Source of the DNA: Planctomycetota bacterium
Lineage (GTDB): Bacteria; Planctomycetota; PLA2; JAEUHO01
Length of the DNA: 64,000 bases
Assembly (NCBI GenBank): GCA_028281445.1
Contig: JANQJW010000048.1
Location: forward strand, 40,520-104,519
Direction of reading: 5' to 3'
Notes under the pieces: generated by a model
Databases searched by the model: none
Seen by the model: the letters and a program-made list of their open reading frames with translations, nothing else
What the model was told of the DNA's origin: nothing
Translations under genes and position numbers: made by a program
In this document: piece after piece, positions 1 to 9,194 of the stretch
How the letters are laid out: every line of letters starts with the position of its first letter
How positions within the stretch are numbered: position 1 is the first letter of the stretch

Positions 1-1173
1 CACGCAAGCGGCGCGATCGAGATCAGGGCGCTCGCGAAGGCGAACGCCGAGACGCGCGCGCGGAAGAAGGAAGCGATCACCGCGTGGCGCGCCGCGCGTA
101 CGGCGAACCGGCGGTACCAGCCCTCCACGGCAGCAGAGCGGCTGGTCCTGGAGGCCGGCTACGACGGCTCGCAGCCGTATCACTTCCAGCTCGTCACGGA
201 AGACGAGACGACGAACGGCTTCAACCGCACCATGTTCTCGAAGGTGGCGGTCGCCCAGCCCGATGACGACATCCCGACCCTCGAGCTGACGTGGGCGCCC
301 GGAGCGCAGGCGCGCTTTGACGGTTGGCGTGAGGCGCTCGGCGGCACCGAAGTCGCCTTGCTGCTGCACGGGGAACACTACGCCGTCCTCGACGAGGACT
401 CGATCACCGACGACGGTCTGTCCGTCGAAGTGCGCGGCTGGCCCTGCCGGCCGCTGTCCACGTGGGCAACGCAGCTCGCGTCCGTGATGACCGGCCCCGC
501 GTTGCCCGCCTCGCCACGCCTGCACGTGCGCGTGAACTATGAACCCGGCCCCAAGGGCTCGTTCGAGATCTTCGCTCCCATGGATCGCGAGGGCTCTCTC
601 ACGGTCGAGGTCTCCGCGCCGGGCACAAGCGGCGTCGAGAACGTGCGCCACACGCGCAAGCACGTTCCCGGCCACTTCATGAAGTACTACTTCATCACGA
701 CCTCATACCTGGGCGGGCGGCAGTGCGGGCTGGTCCCGATCGAGCTGGCCGTCTGGAAGAAGTACCAAGAGGCCAAGGACGTGCTTCTGAGCTTCAACGT
801 CTGCATCACGCTCACGCACCACCCGCGCGCGTCGATGGCTGTCATGGCCGGGTACATCCTCGGCGAGTGGCGGATGGAGGAGAAGGAGGTCATGCGCCGC
901 ATCGACATGGCCACGAAGCTCGAGCAACCCGAGCGTCGCTGGGCCACGGTGCAGGCCCTGCGCGATCGCGGGGTGCACGGCCGGGCGGACAAGGCCAACG
1001 TGCTCGAGCGCCTCGAGGCGTTCCTCGGTGATGACAACGAGCGTGTGCGCGTCGCGGCGGCGGCCGCACGGACGAAGCTCGGCGGCGCCGAGGCGACCGA
1101 CGCCGATGTGCTCGCAAAGGCCGCCGCGAGCAAGGATCCCTGGGTGCGCTGGGCGATCGCGCAGGGGAAGTAG
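1..1173 (+). CDS. Hypothetical protein with C-terminal HEAT-like repeats (5' partial)
   Basis: The frame is open from the first base of the window, so the start lies to the left and 390 residues are visible. I do not recognise the N-terminal part. The last ~110 residues are alanine/arginine-rich helical pairs (for example ERVRVAAAAARTKLGG and KDPWVRWAIAQGK) that look like degenerate HEAT/armadillo repeats, usually a protein-protein scaffold. No signal peptide or membrane segment is visible in this part. It ends at a TAG directly abutting the stop of the convergent gene on the other strand, with no bases between. Function unknown; the coding call is supported by the long open frame and its codon use. 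Confidence 0.75.
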   Translation, partial: HASGAIEIRALAKANAETRARKKEAITAWRAARTANRRYQPSTAAERLVLEAGYDGSQPYHFQLVTEDETTNGFNRTMFSKVAVAQPDDDIPTLELTWAPGAQARFDGWREALGGTEVALLLHGEHYAVLDEDSITDDGLSVEVRGWPCRPLSTWATQLASVMTGPALPASPRLHVRVNYEPGPKGSFEIFAPMDREGSLTVEVSAPGTSGVENVRHTRKHVPGHFMKYYFITTSYLGGRQCGLVPIELAVWKKYQEAKDVLLSFNVCITLTHHPRASMAVMAGYILGEWRMEEKEVMRRIDMATKLEQPERRWATVQALRDRGVHGRADKANVLERLEAFLGDDNERVRVAAAAARTKLGGAEATDADVLAKAAASKDPWVRWAIAQGK

Positions 1174-2520
1174 CTACTTCGCGAGGGCAAGGTTCTCGAG
1201 GAATAGCGCGACGTCACCCGGCAGCGGCTGATCGAGCGGCGCGTGGCGCAGCATCTCGATGGCGTAGGCGAACCTGGCGCCCCTGCCGACGTAGCCTTCG
1301 ACCCGGCGGTCGTTGCGCGTCACCTCGTAGCGGTAGCCGCTCTCGAGCTTCCCGTGGAACGCCGCCTTCTTCGGCGCGCGCACCTTCGCCTCCGCCCCCA
1401 GCGCTGCGCCCACCGTCTTCGCCAGGGCCGCGGCCACGAGCTTGAGCTTCGAGCCCTTCAGCGGCTTCTTCGCGCCCGGGACGGGGCACTTCTCGTTGAG
1501 CGGGAACGTCGTGACGGTGAACTCATACGCCGGTAGGCCGCCCGGCGTCGTCCGCAGGAGATGCAGCGCCTCGCGCTCGCCCACGCGTCCCTCGAACAGA
1601 CGCCAATCGCGCGTCAGCGGCGGCGCGAGCACGAGCGTCGTGTCGATGGCCTCGATGCGAGGGTGCAGCGTCTCCCGGAGCCGTTCGAGCGGACGCGTCT
1701 TGTAGGCGACCTCCATCTCGAGGCCGGGGAAGCGCTCGATGATGCGGACGATGTCGTTGTGCAGGTGCAGCGCGGGGAGCGGCACGCTGTCGTCGGTCAG
1801 GTAGCCGCCAATCGTGCGCAGTGCCTCTTCCAGCTTCGGACGAGCCTTGGCGTAGTCGGGCTTCTTGCCGCGCAGCGCGATGACGCCCGTGACGTAGGGC
1901 TTGTGGGCCTGCGCTACCGGAATGGCATGGCGCGAGAAGCGGCGCGGGATGAACTCCATCTTCGCCGTCAGGTAGATGAAGCCGCCCGCGGCGGTGTAGA
2001 AGTTCATCCCCTCGGCCCACATGCCGCGCGCGTGGTGCTCGAAGGCGCGGAAGTAGCCGTGCGTGGTCCAGAGTCCGGTGCCCTCGGTGCGGGAAATCTC
2101 CTCCACCGTCTTGTGCATCAGCTTCCAGTCCTCTTCGTCCGGCGCGCCGGCCTGGCGCCGGAGGTAGACGGGGAACTGCTTGGCTTCCTCCTGGGCCCAG
2201 ACGCCGCGCGACGTGTTGTCTGCGGACGCGCCCAGCTTGGCGATGCTCGCCTCGATCCGTTTCCAGGCCGCGTCGACCGTGCCGCCGGGGTCGAGGCGCG
2301 GCGTCACGTCGTTGAGGAAGACGAGGAAACGACAGAGCTCTTCGGCGTCGTCGAGCAACGGCTTCAGCTTCGCTTCGCTCATCCCTGCCTCGATGAGCTT
2401 CGGATTCCCGCCGTACCAGAGGTGCTGGAGCTCGATCCGGAGCTTGCGCGCGTCCTCGTCGGCGCGCACCGGAGCCGCAAACGAAAGCAGGATGGCGAGA
2501 AGGACCAACGCCCGGCGCAT
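1174..2520 (-). CDS. Secreted hypothetical protein
   Basis: A 448-residue protein with a clear signal peptide (MRRALVLLAILLSFAAPVRA, cleavage after ADA-like VRA) and no later membrane span, so it is probably periplasmic. The mature part is mixed helical/charged sequence without a motif I recognise. The gene starts 14 bases after the stop of the TPR/peptidase gene on the same strand, so the two are likely co-transcribed and may act together in the periplasm. It converges exactly with the HEAT-like gene at the left edge, leaving no room for a terminator between them. Confidence 0.7.
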   Translation of the reverse strand: MRRALVLLAILLSFAAPVRADEDARKLRIELQHLWYGGNPKLIEAGMSEAKLKPLLDDAEELCRFLVFLNDVTPRLDPGGTVDAAWKRIEASIAKLGASADNTSRGVWAQEEAKQFPVYLRRQAGAPDEEDWKLMHKTVEEISRTEGTGLWTTHGYFRAFEHHARGMWAEGMNFYTAAGGFIYLTAKMEFIPRRFSRHAIPVAQAHKPYVTGVIALRGKKPDYAKARPKLEEALRTIGGYLTDDSVPLPALHLHNDIVRIIERFPGLEMEVAYKTRPLERLRETLHPRIEAIDTTLVLAPPLTRDWRLFEGRVGEREALHLLRTTPGGLPAYEFTVTTFPLNEKCPVPGAKKPLKGSKLKLVAAALAKTVGAALGAEAKVRAPKKAAFHGKLESGYRYEVTRNDRRVEGYVGRGARFAYAIEMLRHAPLDQPLPGDVALFLENLALAK

Positions 2521-2534
2521 GGCCCGAGCCTACC

Positions 2535-3791
2535 TCAGAGGGCCTCGCGCCACTTGCGCAGCAGCTCCTCGACGTCGGACCCAAAGGCCCTGCGCGCCGC
2601 CTCATCCGTGTCGGTTCCCGTTCCGAGGGCCACCAGGAACGCCGGAAGAGCGCCCGGCCCCACGCCGTCCACGAGCCAACCGACGAAGGACAGCGCCTGC
2701 GCGTAGAAGAGGTTGACCAATACGGGGTCGCGGACCGAGGTGATCTTGAGCCGGCGTAGCTGGCCGACGCCGAGCAACGCGTCCTTTTCGACGAGCGGCG
2801 CGAGCTGCTTGTCGAGGCGTGCGCGCCGCCGGCGACTCTGCGTGGCGTCCCGGTCTTCGATGAACTGCGCGATGCCCTCGTGCCACCAGATCGGGAGGCC
2901 CGGGTTGCGCTCCTTGAGCACGTGGTGCGTGAACTCGTGCGCCAGCACGCGCGCCGCGGTCGCCTGATGGCGCTCGAGGTTGCGGATCGGAACGCGCAGC
3001 GTGCCGTTGTGGTAGAGCGCCCCCACCCAGGAGTGCGCGCCGGTGATGCGCTGGAACTCCGCGCCTTCGTAGAGCACGACCTGTGCGGGCGTACGCGGGG
3101 CCACGCCCAGATCGGCGGTCACGTTCGAGTAGGCGTCCTCGAGCAGCGTGAGCGCCAGACGGACCGTGCCGGGATCGATGTCGGGGCTGTAGCGCACGCG
3201 GAAGTTGCCGGTGCCGTGGGTGAGATACCTGGCCTCGCTCTCGGCGCGGGTCGCGAGCGTGGCCCGGCGCCGCCGGAGCCCCTCATCATCCGGACGCAAC
3301 GCCGCGATCTTGTCCAGCGCGGCCAGGGCCTCGTCGAGCTCGCCCGCCCGTTCGTGGACTTCCACCAGCAGCAGCCAGCCCTCGGCGTACGTCGGGCTCT
3401 TCTCGACGACGACCTCGGCCGCGCGCTGGGCGTCGCCGGGACGCCCGAGGAGATGGAGGGCACGTCCGCGCAGGACCTGGTAGTAGAGCCGTCCGGGGTG
3501 GAGCTCGAGCGCGCGGTCGAGCGCATCCAGGGCGGTGGCGCCGTCCTTGCGCCGGAGCGCGGCCTCTGCCCGGCGGCTGAGCGCGAGCGCCAGGTTCCGC
3601 GCGGCGTTTCGGCTCTCGGGAACCGCGCGGTGGGCGTCCTCGAGCTCGCGAACCGCGCCATCGGCATCGCCCTTGTCCAGCAGCCGGGCCGCCATGTCGG
3701 TAGCCCGCCGCGCGGCGGCGTCATCGGCGAGGGCCGGTGACAGGCCGAGGAGCAGGGCAGCGATAGCGAGTGCGCGTCTCACGGCTCGCAT
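2535..3791 (-). CDS. Secreted TPR protein with peptidase-MA-like metalloprotease domain
   Basis: A 418-residue protein. Residues 1-23 form a signal peptide (MRAVRRALAIAALLLGLSPALA). I start at this Met because the in-frame start 16 codons upstream would place charged residues before the hydrophobic segment. Residues ~25-180 are TPR-like helical pairs (for example ALDALDRALELHPGRLYYQVL). The C-terminal half is a gluzincin-type peptidase-MA-like domain with the zinc motif HEFTH (in VLAHEFTHHVLKE) followed by WWHEGIAQF, whose Glu is the expected third ligand. Known members are predicted envelope proteases, often with TPRs; the substrate is unknown. It is followed at 14 bases by another secreted protein. 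Confidence 0.75.
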   Translation of the reverse strand: MRAVRRALAIAALLLGLSPALADDAAARRATDMAARLLDKGDADGAVRELEDAHRAVPESRNAARNLALALSRRAEAALRRKDGATALDALDRALELHPGRLYYQVLRGRALHLLGRPGDAQRAAEVVVEKSPTYAEGWLLLVEVHERAGELDEALAALDKIAALRPDDEGLRRRRATLATRAESEARYLTHGTGNFRVRYSPDIDPGTVRLALTLLEDAYSNVTADLGVAPRTPAQVVLYEGAEFQRITGAHSWVGALYHNGTLRVPIRNLERHQATAARVLAHEFTHHVLKERNPGLPIWWHEGIAQFIEDRDATQSRRRRARLDKQLAPLVEKDALLGVGQLRRLKITSVRDPVLVNLFYAQALSFVGWLVDGVGPGALPAFLVALGTGTDTDEAARRAFGSDVEELLRKWREAL

Positions 3792-3831
3792 TGGAACCCG
3801 CCCCGCAGCCAGAGGGCGCCGCTCCCTCTCC

Positions 3832-3866
3832 AAAAACAACAGGAGCCGAACCTATGTCCGGCTCCT
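3832..3866 (-). terminator. Rho-independent terminator-like hairpin
   Basis: The stem AGGAGCCG (3841-3848) pairs perfectly with CGGCTCCT (3859-3866). Read on the minus strand it is followed by GTTGTTTTT, a good U-tract. It lies ~110 bases past the stop of the HTH/membrane gene and before the start of the TPR-peptidase gene, so it probably ends the former's transcript. Confidence 0.6.
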
Positions 3867-3948
3867 TTGATCTCGCAGGCACTCTACCTCGCGATGAAGC
3901 GACACGGTCAACGCGTTGCCGCTCACGCTCGCCCTTTAGAGTGGGGGT

Positions 3949-3969
3949 TTGGGGGGCACTGCCCCCCAA
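3949..3969. repeat. Strong GC hairpin just past a stop codon
   Basis: TTGGGGGG (3949-3956), loop CACTG, CCCCCCAA (3962-3969): a perfect 8-bp stem starting 6 bases after the stop of the HTH/membrane gene. There is no T-tract in either direction. It may protect the 3' end of the mRNA or be a scattered palindromic repeat; it is separate from the terminator further downstream. Confidence 0.4.
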
Positions 3970-3975
3970 GGCAGA

Positions 3976-4659
3976 CTAGTTGCCTTCTGCGCCGCCCTTT
4001 GTCTTGGGCCCGAACTGCTCGGCGAACCACTTGGTCACCTTGTTCGAGCCACCCTTGCTGACGGACGTTGTCACGAGCACGCCCGAGACGCCGATGATCG
4101 CAGTCAGGAAGAGGCAGATGTACATGAGCGCGGGCGTCCGCGCTTCCTCGATGACCACGCGCTGCTGCGGGCGCTGGCGGCCCGCGCCACGACGCGACGG
4201 ACGATCGGCACCGATGTCCTCGATCTCTTCGTCATCGCCGAGGCCATCTTCCTCGGTGAAGTCGATCGGCTCCGTCGACATGCCGACGTCGCCCTGGTCG
4301 ATGAACGTGTCTTGGCTGGAGATCTCGGCCGTCTTGAGACCACCCGACGCGGTGAGATCCGGCTCTTCGAGCAGATCGTCGGACAGCGTCTCGCCGGCGC
4401 CGGCGCCGACGTTGACGGTGGGCTGGCTGTCGTCTTCGAGGCTGATCTCGGTCAGCGACGTCTCGGACGTCTGACTGCCGCGACCCGTCCGCCCGGCGAG
4501 ACTGTCGATCTCACCGCGCTTGAACTTCATCGCGCCGCCTTCACGGAAGGCGCGAATCTCGCCCTCCGAGACCAGGCGCTTCAGACGGTTCTCGTCGATG
4601 TTCAGCTGCTGCAGAACCTCGTCGAAACTGTAGAACTCACCGCTCTTCGACTTTGCCAC
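3976..4659 (-). CDS. Membrane-anchored protein with MerR/excisionase-type helix-turn-helix
   Basis: A 227-residue protein with a GTG start (GTG-GCA-AAG). Residues ~8-55 match the helix-turn-helix of the excisionase/MerR-like family (SFDEVLQQLNIDENRLKRLV, then IRAFREGGAMKFKRGEID). An acidic, low-complexity linker (~60-165) follows, then a single membrane span at ~177-200 (LMYICLFLTAIIGVSGVLV) and a short basic tail. This order suggests a DNA-binding head held at the inner face of the membrane, or a head repurposed for protein binding; which one cannot be told from sequence. The upstream region holds one copy of the structured element described at 4889-5002, and a terminator follows. Confidence 0.75.
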   Translation of the reverse strand: MAKSKSGEFYSFDEVLQQLNIDENRLKRLVSEGEIRAFREGGAMKFKRGEIDSLAGRTGRGSQTSETSLTEISLEDDSQPTVNVGAGAGETLSDDLLEEPDLTASGGLKTAEISSQDTFIDQGDVGMSTEPIDFTEEDGLGDDEEIEDIGADRPSRRGAGRQRPQQRVVIEEARTPALMYICLFLTAIIGVSGVLVTTSVSKGGSNKVTKWFAEQFGPKTKGGAEGN

Positions 4660-4888
4660 GAGCGCATACTCCTTGTGGGCGATCCGGCGGGGGTTCCCGC
4701 CGCGACCGGTCTGAATACGAACCGACGCCGAGCCGCGGCACCCTCCCGCGCCGAGCCAGCGTACGTGTCTAGAGGATCCCAGAAGATTCGGGCCCGATCA
4801 AGACTCGGGGCAGGCCACTGGCCCTAGCGCCGCCTGACGTGCAGCTAACGCAGACCCAGAGGCCGGAACCACGAGTGACCGGAGACCT

Positions 4889-5002
4889 GCCGCTCGTGAT
4901 CGGCTCCCGGGGGCGAAGACGCCGCAAAGCGGGCGACGACCTTCGCCGCGGTGGTCGCGCTGGCGCGACCCGAGAACCGAGCTGGCGAGGTTCGAGAGCG
5001 GC
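4889..5002. ncRNA. Structured RNA-like element, copy 1
   Basis: A 114-base intergenic block that aligns without gaps, at roughly 85% identity by eye, to 11470-11583. Visible helices: an outer pair GCCGCTC (4889-4895) with GAGaGCGGC (4994-5002); GGTCGCGC (4953-4960) with GCGCGACC (4963-4970); GAACC (4974-4978) with GGTTC (4989-4993). The conserved unpaired core is GCCGCAAAGC (4921-4930). The transcribed strand is uncertain. Read on the minus strand, the block would lie ~230 bases upstream of the HTH/membrane gene as a leader. The remainder of the 4660-5032 gap shows no gene. Confidence 0.5.
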
Positions 5003-5032
5003 GCGTGGCTCGCGGTGGGATCCGCCAAGCTG

Positions 5033-5578
5033 CTACTTGAAGCCGCCCGGCAGATCCAGCTTCTTGGTGGGAATGCCCTTCTGGTCGTCCTCGCCGAAGG
5101 CCTCCTGGAAGGCCTCCTTGAGGTCGTTGCGCGTCTGCTCCGAGAGGTCTCGGTAGCCGTTGAGGCGGAGGTCGTAGTCGAAGTGGCGCGCCGCCAGCAG
5201 CCGCAGGCCGCCCTTGTCACGGCGATCGAGCGGCTTGCTGCCCTGGATGATGCCCTTGTACTGGAAGACCAGAACGCGTTTCTGCGCGGTGTCGAAGTAA
5301 TACACGACGCTCTCTCCGCCCCCGATCGAGGCCGAGAGCGCGATGGCGTGGTTGTTCGAGTCGGCCGTGCCGCCGCCCGGAACGGGCTGCATACCGCGAG
5401 GGCCGCGACTGCCGCCGACCGGGTTGACCGACGGGCCGACCGGCACGGGCTGGCCGGACTGCACCGGGTCCTCGGCGGTGGCCGTACGCATGCCCAGAGA
5501 AGGCAGCAGGATCACCACGATCGTGGCGAGCCACCCACCTGCCAGGAAACCGACCCACATGGAAGCGCGCGATGACAT
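5033..5578 (-). CDS. Hypothetical exported or membrane-anchored protein
   Basis: A 181-residue protein with an N-terminal hydrophobic segment (~8-28, WVGFLAGGWLATIVVILLP) that is either a signal anchor or an uncleaved signal. A proline/glycine-rich stretch (~38-72) follows, then a compact domain with a YYFDTAQKRVLVFQYKG-type beta pattern. I do not recognise the family. The gene stands alone between the histidine-kinase gene and the structured element at 4889-5002, in the same orientation as both flanking genes. Confidence 0.6.
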   Translation of the reverse strand: MSSRASMWVGFLAGGWLATIVVILLPSLGMRTATAEDPVQSGQPVPVGPSVNPVGGSRGPRGMQPVPGGGTADSNNHAIALSASIGGGESVVYYFDTAQKRVLVFQYKGIIQGSKPLDRRDKGGLRLLAARHFDYDLRLNGYRDLSEQTRNDLKEAFQEAFGEDDQKGIPTKKLDLPGGFK

Positions 5579-5683
5579 CGTTCACCCTCCGGGGCGTCCT
5601 CGAGACACCCGAATTCACCCGCGATTGTGGGCCAGGACTCTCACCGGTCCGTCATGACCGGCAGCGGGGCCCAAATCCCGGGC

Positions 5684-7183
5684 TCAGCTGGGGTTGGGCG
5701 GACGGGCCTCGGCGGCCGCCGGAGCGGGCTGCGCGTCCGGCGTGCTCTCGCCCGGGAGGAAGACCTGGAACGTCGTGCCGGCACCGGGCTCGCTGGTCAG
5801 CTCGATGCGGCCGCCGTGGTTGGTGACGATGTTGTGGACCACCGCCAGCCCCATGCCCGAGCCCTCCCCCACCGACTTCGTCGTGAAGAAGATGTCGAAG
5901 ACGCGGTCCTGGTCCTCCGGGCTGATGCCGCTGCCGTTGTCGGTCACCGCCAGCACGACCTCGTCGCTCGTGCGCTCCACGCTCACGTCGATCCGGCCGG
6001 CCTTGCCCTCCTCGATCGCGTCGGCCGCGTTTAGCAACAGGTTCAGCGCGACCTGCTGCAGCTCGTGCGGATCGCCGAAGACGATCGCCTCGCCTGCCGG
6101 CGGCACCGTGGTCTCGACCTCGATGTTCTGTTTCTCGAGCTTGTGCATGGCAAGCGCAACGCTCTTCTCGGCGACATCGGATAGATCCACCGGATGCGGC
6201 TCGATGGTCCGCGGGGTGAAGGAGAGGAACTTCTTGACCGTCTGCTCGACACGACCGAGGCCGTCGGTGATGAGGTCGAGGTAGAGCTCGGTTCGTTCCG
6301 GCGACAAATCACCGCGCGCCAACGCGCGGACCGCGTTCTTCATGCCGCCGAGCGGGTTGTTGATCTCATGCGCGAGGCCCGAAGCCAGGGTGCCTGTGGC
6401 GGCCAGGCGCTGTGCGATGGCCAGATGCTGCTCGGCCTTCTTCATGCGCCCGAGGGCGGACAGCACACGATCCTCGAGGTGTCCCTGGTATTCGGCGATC
6501 TCGCGCGCCATCCGGTTCATCGCGCGCACGGTTCGACCGACCTCGTCGGCCCCGTGTTCGCCCTCGATGGTGATGTTGTAGTCGCCCTCCGCAATCCGGT
6601 CCGCGGCGGCGGAGAGTTTCGTCAGCGGCTTGACGACCAGGCGCGAGATCAGCACGTAGGAGAGGACCATCATCAGCGCGATCCCGCCGATCATCACCCA
6701 GTACACCGCGCGCGCCACGGCGCGCGGGCTGCCCCACTCGACCACAATGCCGTAGCGGGGCCGGCTCGGCCCGAGGTCCATGGCGACGTAGGACTGCGTC
6801 TGCTTGTGCGGCGGCGCCAGCCCCTGGGCGTTGCGCAGGTACCGAAGCAGGCGCGACCGCAGGTCCTCGTCGGTCACGTCCGGCTGGGCGGGCGGCGCGT
6901 CGCGATCCGGAGCCGATTCGTAGAACTGCCGCGCGGTCCAGATCCTCACGGGCTTGTCGCGCCGCTCCTCGATGACGTAGGCGTCCGTGAAGTCGCCGGC
7001 GTCAAGCGGTCGCAGCACGGCCGGCGCGAGGATCTGCACGTCCTCGCCCTGGAGATGGAGCAGCTCGTCGACGGCTTCCATGGGGACGGTCTGGTCGGCC
7101 CGGATGAGCAGAGCGAGCGCGACGAGGAGGATGGCCCCGGGCAGCCCGACGAAGACGGCCAGCAACTTGGTTCGCAGCGACAT
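5684..7183 (-). CDS. Membrane sensor histidine kinase
   Basis: A 499-residue sensor kinase. Order of parts: TM1 ~7-27, a periplasmic sensor region ~30-155, TM2 ~160-182, HAMP ~183-235, a coiled coil, HisKA with the phospho-acceptor His272 in GLAHEINNPLGG, then HATPase_c with N box NLLLNAADAIEEG, G1 DNGSGI and G2 GEGSGMGLAVV. All catalytic boxes are intact. The kinase is expected to pass phosphate to a response regulator that is not adjacent, so the pair is an orphan here. The C-terminal ~20 residues are a proline/alanine tail. It is divergent from the acyl-CoA dehydrogenase gene across ~100 bases. Confidence 0.9.
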   Translation of the reverse strand: MSLRTKLLAVFVGLPGAILLVALALLIRADQTVPMEAVDELLHLQGEDVQILAPAVLRPLDAGDFTDAYVIEERRDKPVRIWTARQFYESAPDRDAPPAQPDVTDEDLRSRLLRYLRNAQGLAPPHKQTQSYVAMDLGPSRPRYGIVVEWGSPRAVARAVYWVMIGGIALMMVLSYVLISRLVVKPLTKLSAAADRIAEGDYNITIEGEHGADEVGRTVRAMNRMAREIAEYQGHLEDRVLSALGRMKKAEQHLAIAQRLAATGTLASGLAHEINNPLGGMKNAVRALARGDLSPERTELYLDLITDGLGRVEQTVKKFLSFTPRTIEPHPVDLSDVAEKSVALAMHKLEKQNIEVETTVPPAGEAIVFGDPHELQQVALNLLLNAADAIEEGKAGRIDVSVERTSDEVVLAVTDNGSGISPEDQDRVFDIFFTTKSVGEGSGMGLAVVHNIVTNHGGRIELTSEPGAGTTFQVFLPGESTPDAQPAPAAAEARPPNPS

Positions 7184-7287
7184 CCTGTGCGCAAAACTAC
7201 CCGGCCCGAGCGGACGACGCCCGGATCCGCGCCGAACCCGTCCTCCAAAGCTACGCTGGTGCGTCGCGCCACCACTACAGTCCCGTC

Positions 7288-9123
7288 ATGTCGAAGCCCC
7301 GCACAGACGCAGAGGCTCGCGCCGAGGCCATGGAGGTCGCGGAAAGCGCGCGCGAAGAGGTACGCACGAAGCCGTCCTTCGCGGCCGAGCTGTTCCTCGG
7401 CAAGCTCGATGCGGAGCTGGTGCATCCGTTTCCCGAGCAGGACGCCGCGGACCGCGCCAAGGCGGATGACATCCTCGCCGAGCTGGAAGCGGTCCTGCGT
7501 GAGGAGATCGACCCGGATCAGGTCGAGCGGGACCGGGAGATCCCCGAGCAGGCCATGCGCCGCCTGCACGAGGTGGGCGCGTTCCGGCTCAAGATCCCCG
7601 AGGAGCACGGCGGCCTCGGCTTCAGCCAGACGAACTACGCACGGGCCGTCGCGCTGACCGCGAGCTGGTGCGGAAGCCTCGCCATCTGGATGTCCGGGCA
7701 CCAGAGCATCGGCGTGTCGACCCCGCTCAAGCTCTTCGGCACGGAGGAGCAGAAGGCGAAGTACCTGCCGCGGATGGCCGGGGGCGAGCTCTCCGCCTTC
7801 GCCCTCACGGAGCGCGAGGCCGGTAGCGATCCCGCCCGCATGCAGACCTACGCGGAGCCCGATCCGGACGGGGACGGCTGGATCCTCAACGGCGAAAAAC
7901 TCTGGTGCACGAACGGCCCCAAGGCCGACGTACTGATCGTCATGGCCCGCACGCCCGACAAGATCGTGAAGGGCAAGCCGCGCAAGCAGATCTCGGCGTT
8001 CATCGTCGAAACGTCCTGGCCCGGCTTCGAGGTCGTCCACCGCTGCGACTTCATGGGCTACGGCGCGATCCAGAGCGGCGTCCTCAAGTTCGAGAACCTG
8101 CGCGTGCCCAAGGAGAACCTCCTCTGGCACGAAGGCCAGGGGTTGAAGCTGGCCTTGATCACGCTCAACACCGGCCGCCTGACGCTGCCCGCGACGAACG
8201 TCGCGGTGGCCAAGCAGTGCACGCGCATCGTGCGCTCCTGGGCGCGCGCACGCGCGCAATGGGGCGGGCCGATCGGCACGCATGAAGCCGTCGCCGTTCA
8301 GCTCGGTTGGATCGCGTCCCACACGTTCGCGATGGAGGCGCTCAGCGACTACGCGAATCGCCTGGCCGACCGCGGCGACACCGACCTCAGGCTCGAAGCG
8401 GCGATGGCGAAGATGTTCTGCTCGGAGGTCGTGTTCCAGATCGCCGACCGGACACTTCAGATCCGCGGCGGCCGCGGCTACGAGACCTACGAGTCGCTGA
8501 AGGCGCGTGGGGCCGTCGCCTACCCGGTGGAGCGGCTGTTCCGTGAGGCGCGGCTCAACAGCATCGTCGAAGGGACGAGCGAGGTCATGCGGCTCTTCCT
8601 CGCGCGCGAGGCGCTCGACCCGCACCTCCAGCGACTCGGTGCGCTGGCGCGGCCCGACTCCACGCTCGGCGAGAAGGCCAAGGCTCTCCTCAAGGGCGCC
8701 GGCCACTACCCGGTCTGGTACGTGAAGAGCTGGCTACCGACGTTCGAGATGCCCGACGGCATCCCCACCGTGCTGCGCCGTCATTGGCGCTACGTCCGCC
8801 GCAACGGAAAGCGACTCGCCCGCCGCATCACATACGCGATGTTCCGTCACGGGCCTTCGCTGGAGAACCGCCAAGCCCGCCTGGGACGCCTGGTCGACGA
8901 AGCGACGAACCTGACCGCCATGGCACTGTGCATCAGCCGCGCGGCGTCACGCGGCGACGATGCGTCGCGCGAGCTGGCGGATCTGTTCTGCCATCACGCG
9001 CGCACACGCATCAAGCTGCAGCGCGCCATCTCGCCCTCGCTGGACCGCGTCGGATTGCGCGTGGCGACGAAGATGATCTCGGGCCGCTACACAGAGCTCG
9101 AGCGCGGGATCATGAACGACTGA
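7288..9123 (+). CDS. Acyl-CoA dehydrogenase
   Basis: A 611-residue flavoprotein of the acyl-CoA dehydrogenase family, which performs the first FAD-dependent step of fatty-acid beta-oxidation. Visible: the mid domain (FALTEREAGSDPARMQT and LNGEKLWCTNG), the FAD/CoA-binding helices, and IRGGRGYETYES. The catalytic-base segment is SIVEGTSEVMRLF, with Glu428 at the position used by MCAD and VLCAD. The length, with a ~150-residue helical C-terminal extension, fits the VLCAD/ACAD9-like subgroup rather than the ~380-residue short forms. It stands alone on the plus strand; no electron-transfer flavoprotein or thiolase lies beside it. Substrate chain length cannot be judged from sequence. Confidence 0.9.
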   Translation: MSKPRTDAEARAEAMEVAESAREEVRTKPSFAAELFLGKLDAELVHPFPEQDAADRAKADDILAELEAVLREEIDPDQVERDREIPEQAMRRLHEVGAFRLKIPEEHGGLGFSQTNYARAVALTASWCGSLAIWMSGHQSIGVSTPLKLFGTEEQKAKYLPRMAGGELSAFALTEREAGSDPARMQTYAEPDPDGDGWILNGEKLWCTNGPKADVLIVMARTPDKIVKGKPRKQISAFIVETSWPGFEVVHRCDFMGYGAIQSGVLKFENLRVPKENLLWHEGQGLKLALITLNTGRLTLPATNVAVAKQCTRIVRSWARARAQWGGPIGTHEAVAVQLGWIASHTFAMEALSDYANRLADRGDTDLRLEAAMAKMFCSEVVFQIADRTLQIRGGRGYETYESLKARGAVAYPVERLFREARLNSIVEGTSEVMRLFLAREALDPHLQRLGALARPDSTLGEKAKALLKGAGHYPVWYVKSWLPTFEMPDGIPTVLRRHWRYVRRNGKRLARRITYAMFRHGPSLENRQARLGRLVDEATNLTAMALCISRAASRGDDASRELADLFCHHARTRIKLQRAISPSLDRVGLRVATKMISGRYTELERGIMND

Positions 9124-9194
9124 TGTGACACGCGGGCCGACCACTCGGCCCGATGCGCCTCGGGTCGCCCCTACATCGCGGCGGGGATCGGCGA

